A stretch of DNA of 64,000 nt from Nymphaea colorata (Eukaryota > Streptophyta > Magnoliopsida > Nymphaeales > Nymphaeaceae). Every line of letters begins with the position of its first letter. Within the stretch, counting starts at the first letter, position 1. Below, piece by piece: positions 28,606 to 39,151 of this stretch. The notes under the pieces were generated by a model. It was not told the DNA's origin and made no database searches. It saw only the letters and a list, made by a program, of their open reading frames with translations. Location of the stretch: positions 6,170,204 through 6,234,203 of the forward strand of contig NC_045139.1 in the NCBI RefSeq assembly GCF_008831285.2, in the 5' to 3' direction. Made by a program: the position numbers and the translations under genes.

Positions 28606-30958
28606 GTATAATGAATGTATGACGATCTCTTCCAAGAGATTTTGTAAGAATGTCAGCAAGTTGAAGTTCACTTCTGACGTGTGGTGTTATAATGGTTCCA
28701 TCCTGTATTTTTTCTCTGATGAAATGGCAATCGACTTCGATGTGCTTAGTACGTTCGTGAAAAACTGGATTTGCTCCAATATAGATAGCAGCCATGTTGT
28801 CACACATTAACCTCATGGGCTCCTCTACTTCAATCTTCATATCTTTCAATAATGCTTTTATCCATACTAATTCACACGTACATGACGCCATAGCTCTGTA
28901 TTCTGCCTCTGCACTTGATCGGGCCACAACCGATTGTTTTTTACTTTTCCAAGTCACCAAGTTTCCTCCGACAAAAGTACAGTATCCTGTTGTAGATTTT
29001 CGATTGTTTGGATCCCCCGCCCAATCAGCATCACAGTAACCAATGACATCCATTTTCTGATCTCGTTTCATCACGATCCCTTGTCCAGGAGTTCTTTTTA
29101 AGTATCTCAAGATTCTGTGAGCAGCTTCAACGTGTCTTGACTTTGGGTTGTGCATAAATTGACTTACCAGGCTGACAGCATAAGTGATGTCTGGTCGAGT
29201 GACGGTCAGGTATATGAGCTTCCCAACCAATTTCTGAAAACTTTGAACATTTTCAATTCCTTCTCCTTCATCTTTCTTCAATTTGCAATTTATCTCAAGA
29301 GGTGTGTCTGCAGCCTTTGCTCCCAGGCATCCAGTTTCCTTTAAGAGGTCTAGAGTATATTTTCTTTGGCATATAAAGATTCCATTTTCTGAGTGCGCCA
29401 CCTCTATACCCAAGAAGTACCGTAGGGTTCCAAGGTCTTTTATTTCAAATTGCTGATTGAGATAAGTTTTGACGTGTACCATGAACTCTTTATCATCACC
29501 TGTCAATATGATGTCATCTACATAAACAAGTAGAATAGTTATTTTTGAGGATCGAATAGCAACAAACATTGTATAATCAGCGCTGCTACGCTTAAATCCA
29601 ATCTTAGTTAGTGCTTCACTTAGGCGTGAAAACCACGCTCGAGGGGACTGCTTAAGGCCGTAAAGAGCCTTTTTTAGTTTGCACACATACCCTTTCTTAT
29701 GTTGTATGCCTTGAGGAACTTCCATGTAAACTTCTTCATTGAGTTCTCCATGAAGAAAAGCATTCTTGACATCAAGTTGTGCTAGTTTCCACCGTTTGAT
29801 TGAAGCAACTGAAAGAAGAGTTCTTACTGTATTCATCTTAGCGACTGGAGCAAAGGTTTCATTGAAGTCTACTCCCTCAGTTTGAGTGAAACCTTTTGCA
29901 ACGAGGCGAGCTTTGTACCGTTCGATAGTTCCATCATTGTGATATTTGATCTTGTATATCCACTTACATCCGATGACTTTCTTCCCTTCAGGCAGTGGCA
30001 CTATCTCCCAGGTTTGATTTTTGTTCAACGCGGACAACTCTTCTTGCATAGCTCTCTGCCAGCTTATGTTTGTATTAGCTTCCTCATAGTTTTTTGGCTC
30101 ATGATGAGAGTAGGTATTGAGAACATAGGACTTGTATGGCTTTGATAAGGTATTGAAATTGATGTAGTTTTCTATGGAGTGGTTGTGTTGAGTCGATAAA
30201 TAGGTATAAAAGTCATTCAGTTTTGATGGTGGTCTAGAGGGACGGGTTGATCTTCTAAGGGTTGGTTCAATGCTTTGATTTTGGTTAGACAACAGTGGCT
30301 GCAAATCTTGGTTTAGGTTACTCTCTTGGTTTTGGTTTTCTAAGATGGTAGGTTCACTAGGTTGCTGGTTTTGGTTTTTGGTATGAGTTTGAAAAATATC
30401 AACAAGAGGAAGAGAGAGAGGAGCTAGAGCAAGAGGAGCAGTAACAGAGCTAGTGCCTTGATCTTGAGTCTCCCCCTGACTTGGTGCCTCATAATAGGAT
30501 TCATTCTCAAAGAATTTCACATCCCGAGTTACAAAAAACTTTCTTGATTTTGGGTCAAAGCATTTGTAGCCACTTTTCTTGCTTGAGTACCCAAGGAAGA
30601 TGCATTTCAAAGCTCGCTTTTCAAGTTTGTTTCGAAATCTCTCTTGTATATGCACAAAACATTTACACCCAAAAATTCTTAAATGTCTAATAGAGATTGT
30701 TTTGTGCATTAGAACTTCAAGAGGAACTTGATTTTCAATACTAGAACTGGGAATTCTATTAGCAAGATAGCAGGCAGTACCAACTGCTTCTGCCCAAAAA
30801 ACTTGAGGTACGTTCATATGCATCATAAGGGCACGGGCAATATTAAGAAGCTGTCTGTTCTTTCTTTCTGACACCCCATTTTGTTGGGGAGTCCCTGAAC
30901 ATGTAAGTTGAGGTTGTATCCCTTTTTTGTTCAGGAATTCCTCAAACTGTTGGTTCAC
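28559..30958 (-). CDS. Copia-2 reverse transcriptase and RNase H (with integrase C-terminal part)
   Basis: A 799-codon open frame. It starts within the integrase core (GTPQQNGVSERKNRQLLNIA, holding the catalytic Glu), continues through the KWIYKIKY and FAPVAKMNTVRTLLS blocks to RT (LAQLDVKNAFLHGELNEEV; LLVYVDDIILTG, the YVDD active site), then RNase H (IGYCDADWAGD; SSAEAEYRAMAS; MCDNMAAIYI; ADILTKSLG). The frame runs directly into the 3' LTR after TKSLGRDRH, so the usual C-terminal tail, stop and polypurine tract seem deleted. It is the downstream part of a polyprotein separated from integrase by a one-base frameshift near 30961-30966, so it is not translatable as a normal Pol. Confidence 0.9.
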   Translation of the reverse strand: MNQQFEEFLNKKGIQPQLTCSGTPQQNGVSERKNRQLLNIARALMMHMNVPQVFWAEAVGTACYLANRIPSSSIENQVPLEVLMHKTISIRHLRIFGCKCFVHIQERFRNKLEKRALKCIFLGYSSKKSGYKCFDPKSRKFFVTRDVKFFENESYYEAPSQGETQDQGTSSVTAPLALAPLSLPLVDIFQTHTKNQNQQPSEPTILENQNQESNLNQDLQPLLSNQNQSIEPTLRRSTRPSRPPSKLNDFYTYLSTQHNHSIENYINFNTLSKPYKSYVLNTYSHHEPKNYEEANTNISWQRAMQEELSALNKNQTWEIVPLPEGKKVIGCKWIYKIKYHNDGTIERYKARLVAKGFTQTEGVDFNETFAPVAKMNTVRTLLSVASIKRWKLAQLDVKNAFLHGELNEEVYMEVPQGIQHKKGYVCKLKKALYGLKQSPRAWFSRLSEALTKIGFKRSSADYTMFVAIRSSKITILLVYVDDIILTGDDKEFMVHVKTYLNQQFEIKDLGTLRYFLGIEVAHSENGIFICQRKYTLDLLKETGCLGAKAADTPLEINCKLKKDEGEGIENVQSFQKLVGKLIYLTVTRPDITYAVSLVSQFMHNPKSRHVEAAHRILRYLKRTPGQGIVMKRDQKMDVIGYCDADWAGDPNNRKSTTGYCTFVGGNLVTWKSKKQSVVARSSAEAEYRAMASCTCELVWIKALLKDMKIEVEEPMRLMCDNMAAIYIGANPVFHERTKHIEVDCHFIREKIQDGTIITPHVRSELQLADILTKSLGRDRHTFIILLVTKRWDENLVKRY

Positions 30959-31752
30959 ATATTCCCCCCATTATCAGATCGAAGCTTCTTAATTTTTGCA
31001 CCATACTGAGTGTATACCAAATTGTAATAATCTTGAAAAACCTTAACAACTTCACTTTTATTTCTAAGAAAAAATATCCATGACATGCGAGATTTATCTT
31101 CGATAAAAGACACATAATACCTGTATCCCGTATTGGATTCCACAGGAGCTGGTCCCCACACGTCTGAATGTACCAAATCAAAAAAATCCGTAGATCGATC
31201 AGTGGATGTTTGAAACGGCAGCCTAGTTGACTTCGAATATTCGCAAGCATCACAAGAGTGTTCATTAATGGTGACATTAGGAACACGTATTTTCAAGCTT
31301 CTGTCTGAAATATGCCCAAGTCTTGCGTGCCACATCTGGTATTCTTGCCTCTTCTTTTCATTATTGGTGTGTACTAAGAAGCTTGACTCTGGAGTCTCCA
31401 CCATATAAAGCCCATTTTGTTCCCGTCCTCTACCAATCTCCCTCTTCGTTTCCAGATCCTGAAATATCACATTCTTGGGAGAGAAAACAGCCATACAATT
31501 GTAAGTCTTTGTCAACTTGCTAACTGACATCAAACTAGTGGAGAGATGTGGTACATAAAGAACTGAAGATGATTTATTTTCAAAAAAAGAAAATTTTCCA
31601 GTTCCATCAACTGCAATATGTGATCCGTCAGCTGAGAAGACGGATTTTTTGTTCATATGATCAATAGTGGTCAGCCTTGTCAGATCATTTGTCATCAACA
31701 ACCCATATAGATTTACTAGAATGTGTGAGGAGGGCAAGGTTGTTACCTTCAA
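30955..31752 (-). pseudogene. Copia-2 protease/integrase frame (frameshifted at both ends)
   Basis: 265 codons with the integrase zinc-binding HHCC motif (HARLGHISD...CDACEYSKSTRLPF) and the core Asp residues (LVHSDVWGPAPVES; LRSDNGG). The frame breaks at its upstream end, where the gag-protease frame terminates after SIWVVDDK instead of a DSGA active site, and at its downstream end in a run of six G (minus strand), where the frame shifts into the RT frame. The aspartic protease active site is therefore missing. Confidence 0.88.
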
Positions 31753-32761
31753 TAGAGTTGCTGACCGGTTGAGAAGAGACGAGGTTCGTTTTTGAGAATT
31801 TTTGGAAAAATTTCTCTAAGTCCTCTTTTGTAACAAAATGAGCAAGATCAACTTGAGGAGTGGTTGTTGCCTTGTCTCTTGCAGGTTTGCCGACGAGTTC
31901 CCAGCATCTTTCTCGAAGATGACCCGTTTTTTTGCAATGAGAACATTTTAGTTTGCTGCGGTTTCGTTGAAAATTTCCGCCACCACTTTGATTTTTTGAA
32001 TCGCCTTTCCATGTCTCGCCTTTCCATGTCTTGGATTCAGATCGAGCTAGACATGCCATCTTCTCTGGATTTTCTTCATATATGTCTGTGGGATTCATAA
32101 CTTTTCTTCTGGTGTCTTCTCTTTGTATTGCTTGGCAAACTTGATTATAGCTTGGCAAGGGAGTGGTCATGAGAATCTGGCTACGAAGATTCTCATAGTC
32201 AGGTCCAAGACCAGCAAGCACTTTAAATATTTTGTCTTCATCGAATCGCTTTTGATAGATCTCGGCATCGGTAGTGGCTGGTCTGTATTGGGCGAGTTCA
32301 TCATACAGGCTGCGAAGTTTGTTTAAGTAGAGGCTGGTTTGCTTACCATCTTTGGTGAGATTGGCAATGTCAAGTTGTAGCTGATAGACGCGGGCAAGGT
32401 TGTTTTGCTCGCTGTACATCTCTCTCAATGTATCCCATATTTCCTTCGCTGTTTCCTTGTATAGAAATAAACTAGATATGTGAGGTTCCATAGAATTCAT
32501 AAGCCAAGCCATTACCATATCATTCTCAGATTCCCAATCTTCATAGTTGGGATCGTTCTTTGCTGGAGGTGTGATTCGTCCACTGATATATCCTACTTTG
32601 GATCGCCCGCTTAAGAATAGACGGGCAGCTTTAGCCCAACTGAGATAATTGGTGTCGTTGAGGAGAATAGAAGTGATCTTGAGTGTCCCATGGCTCTGAT
32701 CGTGTCCTCCTTTCATACTGCTGGAATTTCCGCTAGATTGGTTACTAGACGTATCTGCCAT
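31685..32761 (-). CDS. Copia-2 Gag
   Basis: 358 codons starting MADTSSNQSSGN. It contains the copia-type gag domain (LNDTNYLSWAKAARLFLSG; IWDTLREMYSEQNNLARVYQ) and a CX2CX4HX4C zinc knuckle (CSHCKKTGHLRERC) about residue 275. The frame continues towards protease and stops at the first break. Gag itself looks intact and could form particles in trans with other copies. Confidence 0.9.
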   Translation of the reverse strand: MADTSSNQSSGNSSSMKGGHDQSHGTLKITSILLNDTNYLSWAKAARLFLSGRSKVGYISGRITPPAKNDPNYEDWESENDMVMAWLMNSMEPHISSLFLYKETAKEIWDTLREMYSEQNNLARVYQLQLDIANLTKDGKQTSLYLNKLRSLYDELAQYRPATTDAEIYQKRFDEDKIFKVLAGLGPDYENLRSQILMTTPLPSYNQVCQAIQREDTRRKVMNPTDIYEENPEKMACLARSESKTWKGETWKGDSKNQSGGGNFQRNRSKLKCSHCKKTGHLRERCWELVGKPARDKATTTPQVDLAHFVTKEDLEKFFQKFSKTNLVSSQPVSNSIEGNNLALLTHSSKSIWVVDDK

Positions 32762-33307
32762 GGCAGGAAATCACTTGATGACAGGCGATATTTAAAAACA
32801 ATGGACTACTCCTTTCCGGATTCTCAAAAAAATCCCACCGATATCAGTCCCATGAGAAGAGACGAAAAAAAACAGAGTTGCACAAATGTAAGCAGCGACT
32901 AATTCTCAAAAAAGTCATTTAACGGACTTACGCAGAAAATCCATTGTCCTCTGTTCATTTCAACGAGTGTCTGCCTCTGTTCTCAACAAATAAATCACAA
33001 TGGAAAAAAAAAAATTTCTTCAGATTTTTTTTTTTCCGTTACCGGGGACCTTGCCGACTGGTGGAGCTCCAATCAAAAACGAGAAACGAGGTTGGCAGGA
33101 GAAGATGGCAGCGAGGAAGGGTGAGATGGGCTAAATCGACATCTCTTACGATGATCTTTTAGGCGTTGCAGAGCAGACTTGATTGGATCGCCCCATTGCT
33201 GAAAAAAACTTAGAATTCCTGTTGCAGAGCAGACTTGATTGGATCGCCCCATTGCTGAAAAAAACTTAGAATTCCTTTTGCAGCGGCTCCTCACGAATCA
33301 TCTCCAA
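32762..33307 (-). other. Copia-2 untranslated leader
   Basis: About 550 bp between primer-binding site and gag start; no open frame of note. It contains a perfect 56-bp tandem duplication (33165-33276). Confidence 0.75.
33165..33276 (+). repeat. Perfect 56-bp tandem duplication in copia-2 leader
   Basis: Copies 33165-33220 and 33221-33276 are identical by eye (begin GTTGCAGAGCAGACTTGATT, end TTAGAATTCCT), indicating a very recent duplication. Confidence 0.93.
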
Positions 33308-33319
33308 GCTCTGATACCA
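33308..33319 (-). other. Copia-2 primer-binding site (initiator tRNA-Met)
   Basis: GCTCTGATACCA on the plus strand, i.e. TGGTATCAGAGC on the minus strand, immediately inside the 5' LTR. It is complementary to the 3' end of plant initiator methionine tRNA, as in Tnt1 and most plant copia elements. Confidence 0.92.
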
Positions 33320-33701
33320 TGTTGAGAAGTATGCAATGAGAAAAAACAGAGATTGCAAGTGAAAGAAAAACTGTAAGACAGTAATTACGTGGTTCGGCTT
33401 GAAGCCTACATCCACGAGAGAAAGGGGAACTCTTCTTCATTCTGTTTTTTTTCACACCTTTACAGCAGGGGTACACCCATTATATAGGTTTCACTTATAA
33501 GATTGAGATATGAACAGATTTTTAGGGATTAACAAGAATCTTCAGTTGCTGCCGTTAGAGATGCTCCTTGATCACGACAATCTTGGTGTGGATGATTTGA
33601 TGAGGAACACACACCAGATCAGCGTCCAATCTTCTCCCAAAAGTGGTAGATCTTCTAATATCTCTTTACGAGATTTTCGTCCCATCTCTTTGTAACTAAC
33701 A
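33320..33701 (-). repeat. Copia-2 5' LTR (382 bp)
   Basis: Full-length LTR, begins TGTTGAGAAG and ends AACTAACA on the plus strand; followed by the CACGC target duplication at 33702-33706. Confidence 0.93.
33479..33488 (-). promoter_or_regulatory. Candidate TATA box of the copia-2 5' LTR
   Basis: ATTATATAGG on the plus strand reads CCTATATAAT on the minus strand, in the middle of the LTR. It lies within the 36 bp missing from the other LTR, so only one LTR would retain the core promoter. Confidence 0.4.
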
Positions 33702-35728
33702 CACGCCATCTGACAACGTGAACGCCCAGAAGTTTCTGTACGGATTGGTGAAGAAGACTGGCAATAACCCGAGGATGTTTGGCACCGAGATAGAAGGGCA
33801 ATTGGGCGGCTATACCAGCTACGGAATGGCACAGTGCACCAGAGACCTCACCATCGACAATTGCATCCAATGCCTCAGCACAGCTATGGAAGAGATAAAA
33901 AATAGGAGTTACAGTCTAGCCCTACCCTGGCTGTTTATTTCCTCCAGCTGCTACATCAGGTATGACACGAGCCCTTTCTTTGCAATCTCAACGCCACCGG
34001 CGCCACCGCCGTCTTCAGCATCAGCATCCCAACCTCCTGCCACTGTAGAATCTCCACCAGGTGAACTTCTTGTTTCATTTCCCCACTCTCTGTTTGCTTC
34101 CTCCATTTGCTTCCTCCAGGTCGAAGCTCATCGTTGCCGCACTGCACTGTCCAGAGATGGAGCAGGGGAGCTGCTGCAGCAGGGACAAGCTTATCTTGCC
34201 CCATGCTTTTGTTGTTGCCTCCCTTTGTTCAGATCATAGATTGATAGTGGCCTTTTGAGGACATTTCAAGATACCAACAACAATAATTGCTGGAAATTAA
34301 TTAAGCTATATTTGTTTAGAAAATTTCTTCTCTTTAACGCATTCTTATGCCATTCATGCGGTACAATCATTATTTTCGATTGCTACATATTATTATCATT
34401 AATTTCTTCATTTAAATTGCCAAATTTTTTGTGAGTTCCTGGAAAATTACATTTATTTAAAAAAATTTCGTCTCAACATTCATTCTATTCCTTATAATTG
34501 CTGCGTTTAATTTTTAATCTTCCATTTTGCTATTTTAAATTGACAAACTTCTTGAGTTTCGCCAAAAAAAAGAAAAGGAAACTGACCCTGAATCAATGGA
34601 CCCTTTTCCGTCTCGAGTTTTCCAAGCAATCAAATTCTCTACTGATTTCTGTTTGACATGTTTTTATGGAGCTAGCCCAATTACTTAAGGCCAAGCTGTC
34701 ATATATAACTTGCACATAAAGAAAAATTTCTTTGACGTAAAAATCTAATTATAAAGAAAGAGGAAACTGAGGAACGGGTCAAAGCAAAACAAACTCTAAA
34801 AAGTTTGTCGATTTTCATAGGTTGAAAATTATAGTTATTGGCGGTCCTTTCTACGATCTGGAACCACGAGAAAAAAAAAAAGTTTGTCATCCATCTTTTC
34901 CCCATCTTCTCCTATCATTTTCTCACTTCCAGACATGCATACACTTGGGAAAACTGAGTATTATTAATTGAATTTTGCTTATCTCAGCTGGAAGTAAAAG
35001 TGATAACCAGAGGAAGACTGCGATTATCATTGGCATTGGCTCCACGGTAGGGATGTTTCTGATAGCAGTAGGGATCTTCATGTTGCTTTTCCGCATCCGA
35101 AAGAGGAAAGAGCTTGCCGGTGAGTTCCATTAGCCAAAAGCAAATATTCCTGATGGTGACTTTACATGAGTTTGCATGTCATCATATGTAAGCTTCATGT
35201 CCCTTCCTCTTGTGGCAGTGGATCTAAGAAGATATAGGAATGAGATGGCTTCACTTGGTAATCTCCCTGAGGATGAAAGAAACGATGAGCTACCTCAGTA
35301 CAGCCTAAAGGCAGTGCAGGTGGCCACCACCAATTTTTCAGAGGAGAATAAGCTCGGAAAAGGAGGGTTTGGCCCTGTGCATAAGGTACACTAATGAACG
35401 CTCTTTCGTTATGATCTTATGACATCTACAGATTTTAATATCTCTAGATTTTTTGTGACGTACATATGCTGCCATGCCCTTGTACCATTTTTATTTTTAA
35501 AAAATGTTATTGCCATGTTTTTTCCCTTGTACTGATATGACGTGCCACAGTTCATTAACGTCGTTGGCTGTTGTTTCCGTCCCTGTGATCAACAAATTTC
35601 CAGCACTGCCTCAAGGAAACTGGATGAACTCACAATGCCTTTGTTTTGCTTTTCTCATGTGCATACTTGTGACTTTGTCACAGCCAATTTCAAGCCAACA
35701 TTTTCTTTTATTCTACTCAGTAGCAGGG

Positions 35729-38221
35729 AAAGTTAAGATCTTGAAACCAAACTGTAATTTGTGATGGGAGGTACATGTATATGAGAGTATAGGAGTCCAA
35801 ATTCACCCGCATATATATGGTCATCCACCAATTCGACATACATATATTATATGCAGATATGCCTGTGTAGGTTAATTTACTCACCATACAACTCACAGTT
35901 TCGCACACCCATATGTATTTTTATATATCTTCGTCCTACTTAATTCTCATATTTCTACCTCCAAAGTTCTACGTGGTTCGAGCCCTCTTTCTTCTTTCAA
36001 AACTTACACGCTTTTTTACTCTTTTAGACTCCTGAGATTTGTTGACATATTATGTTCACTTCTTCCTTCAATGTGGTTATGCTTGTACTTATTTAATGTA
36101 CTTTAGATATTTACCTTCCAGTTTAAATCTTGTTACTTAGTCAAATTGCTCCACCTCATCAAATTATAATATTTACTGTTCACACTCAGTTCCATAAGTC
36201 AAGTCCATTCAATATTGTATAATACACACACACACGTATATCTATATTCCTCATCTGGTTCTATTTCTTACTCCAATAAGTCTAGTATTCATTCACGTAC
36301 CCATTCCAATATGATCTATAGGATTGGCCTCAATGGTTAATTTTTTAATATTGTAATATGTATAAAGTTCTAAAATTGTCTACAAATACCACGGATTGAG
36401 CCTAGTCATTCATCGGATTTCTTGTCTGCCACAAGCCGCCCATTTCCCAAACTTATAAACAACACTTTATTTCACATCTTTCAGTGCTGAATCTGCATAC
36501 AGTTTTCACGTATAACAAGTAGCCATCGCTTGGTCAAGAAAAAGTTTACCTATCAACTACAGTTACCAATCCAGGTAGGATTTCATTAAATATGCTACCT
36601 TAGCTTCAGATCCTTTATAAATAAAACTTAAGAAACATAATAATATACACGTGGAAATTAAAATCATGCACATAACCTTTGATTTTAATTCTTGGCTCGA
36701 CTTCCTCTAAATATTTTTTAATTGAACAATTACACTTAAGTAATATCTGCCAATCCACTAAGATGATGATTAAAATAAAATTTTAAAAGAAAATGTCATA
36801 AAACAAAGTACATAAGCCTCGCACTTTCAACTTTATTCGGTTGTTCTCAGTCGAACATATCTAGCCAAATTTATCATCTAAACCACAAAATTTGAGTATT
36901 TTACAGTCTATTTGTTTCTTGCACAAAATAATGAGTTATATATAGTGCACATAATTCCATGCAGAAACCAAATCTAATACACTGTAAATCTTTTTCATTA
37001 TCTCTCTCACACATAAATGTGTTCACCACGTAATTCATGCATGCAAGACATCGCATCACAAATTATCAGGCAAGTCTTGAGCTTCAAAGCATATCTATGT
37101 AGATTGCACAACCCTGTGGACGCAACAAATGTCGACAGAAAAGAACCAACAGAAATAGAAATGTTTGTAGTCTCGACTCTTGTGCTAGATGAGGACTATT
37201 TTTCCACTGGTTTCTGAAAAAACGTCCATGCCCACAACCCTGACAGCATCAAGGATGTACCGTCCATATATTGGTTTTCTCTAAGTTTATTCATTATCCT
37301 TTTCAGTAAGCACCCAAAATAGTGGTCGACATAAGCGGATGGTTATGTAACTCATCTTGGAGTTACTTTATTGATTTTGGGTCCAGCCCATCATGGGTGG
37401 ATCTAGATCTAAAATCCAACAAACATGCAACTCAAAAAATAAAAAGGTAGGAGGTATTTTAGAAATGTTTAACAATGAAAGCGTACCTTTTAATTTTTTC
37501 TACTTTTTTTTTATGATTTCATTTTTGTCTTTCAAAATCATTTTTTAAAACTTTTTGAGGGGTATTTGGTCATTACACACTACACACTCCAGCACTGTAC
37601 ATAATACATATAACGAGCTTGTTATCTATGTGTTCATGCAATTGTGTATAGTAATTTTAGTAAGGGTGTATCAGTAGATCCTCGATGAGTCCGACACCTC
37701 CCTCTCCCCCCACACTTTGTTTAGAAGACAATGGGTCCCAAAAACAAGGCCCTCCTGAGGTCTCGGATCCATGGAGTTGGCCGACTCCTCGCCCTGATGT
37801 CTCTTCAGATCTGGGATCCATATAGAAACAACGAATCACATATATGGTCAACTCCTCATGCATTCTGGTACATTGTATTACCAAAAAACCTGTCGTTTTC
37901 CTTATAAGAAAACATATCCATTCTCTTCTCACACACCACACACATATATAAACTATGTTCAGCTCAAATATATTCCAGGTTATAAGAAAGTTTTGTAACT
38001 AGTATACTTGGACAAAATGCTTACTAGATTTAGCTCGGAGTAGCAACCGTCTTAATTTCATCCAATTCCTCTAGTGTTCTCCCGGTTTTCAAGTCCAATT
38101 TAAAACTGAGATGATGAAGGGACCAACCCTGCTTCCGCCAGCTTTCAATTTTGAAAAGAATGCATGCTGCCGAAGGCGATATGATATCTCATTCTCTCTT
38201 TATTTCTGAACCTTCCTCCAT
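35729..38221. mobile_element. ~2.5-kb insertion in intron 3 of CRK copy B
   Basis: Intron 3 is about 300-360 bp in copies A, D and E but 2840 bp in B. Sequence homologous to the paralogues runs to TTCTACTCAG (35711-35720), where exon 4 should follow shortly, but exon 4 begins at 38226. GCAGGG occurs at 35723-35728 and again at 38222-38227, consistent with a 6-bp target duplication that contains the splice acceptor. The inserted DNA is AT-rich with no recognisable protein or obvious terminal repeats; type unknown. Confidence 0.5.
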
Positions 38222-39091
38222 GCAGGGTGAACTCAATGGTCGGGTTGTTGCTGTGAAAAGGCTTTCTGAAAGTTCTGGGCAGGGCTTGAATGAGTTTATG
38301 AATGAAATTATATTGATCGCAAAGCTTCAACACAAGAACTTGGTTCGACTGTTGGGTTGCTGTGTAGAGCGGGGAGAAAAGATGCTTATCTATGAATTCA
38401 TGCTCAATGGCAGTCTTGATGCGTTCTTTAATGGTGATGAATTGCTCTTCTCGTTGTCCTTTAAGACTCACAGCTTTTTAGCGAAAAGTCTCTTGTAAAG
38501 AAAGAAAAGATCAGGGTGGCCTCTGTCGCCTTTGGGTTTTTCAAAACTTTTGAATCCTTTTGGACTAGATTTCCTTGTGAACTAGATAAAAGAAAAGGAG
38601 AAACGCAAACGAAGCGGAAGGGAGGCTTTTTATCTTCCTTATGTGGCGAATCTTCATCTTTGAATTAAATTGAGATATGCTCTTAGCCTATTCGATTTGG
38701 AGAAAGAAAGGTATTTTATTTTGTCGACATTTTTCTCCTTTAAGGGCCCCTTAGTTGATCTTTCCGTTTTGGTTTTACCACATCCGATGTTGAGGGCCTT
38801 GTATATTGCTTTTGGAGTCTATTGATTCCCCTTCGCCTGTGGACATACGCGCATGCCCTTAAACCGCATATATCTGGTCCTTATAAGAACTGATGTCTGC
38901 AGCAAACTAAGCAATATCTCTGTTAAGACAGAAAAATAATTACAGAGAAATGATTGACCTACCAGCACTAGAAACCAAATAAGGATTCACATAAGCCAAT
39001 TTGATGGGTCAATTAGAACAAAATGATCTGAATGGTCTGGTCGTCGGATTCTACTTAAATCTGGACTCTTTATGTTTATTTGTTGCATGTT

Positions 39092-39094
<3 letters not shown>

Positions 39095-39149
<55 letters not shown>
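39095..39149 (+). repeat. (GA)n microsatellite before exon 5 of copy B
   Basis: About 27 uninterrupted GA units, separated from the exon 5 acceptor by about 20 bases of T-rich sequence. Confidence 0.92.

Positions 39150-39151
<2 letters not shown>

Larger units (their letters stand above)
28260..33701 (-). mobile_element. Young Ty1/copia LTR retrotransposon inserted in exon 1 of CRK copy B
   Basis: 5442 bp bounded by TG...CA LTRs (28260-28605, 33320-33701) and a perfect CACGC target duplication. On the minus strand the order is: 5' LTR, primer-binding site for initiator-Met tRNA (33308-33319), a ~550-bp leader, gag, protease/integrase, RT/RNase H, 3' LTR. Integrase before RT defines copia. 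Outside a 36-bp deletion, the LTRs differ by two substitutions in 346 aligned positions, pointing to a recent insertion. Pol is broken at two places and no polypurine tract is visible next to the 3' LTR. It is oriented opposite to the host gene. Confidence 0.95.

Noticed and set aside
32690-33180. Plus-strand frames over the copia-2 leader and gag start
   Set aside because: No domain; antisense to gag or low complexity.
35386-38225. A coding gene inside the enlarged intron 3 of copy B
   Set aside because: Only short AT-rich frames without recognisable domains.
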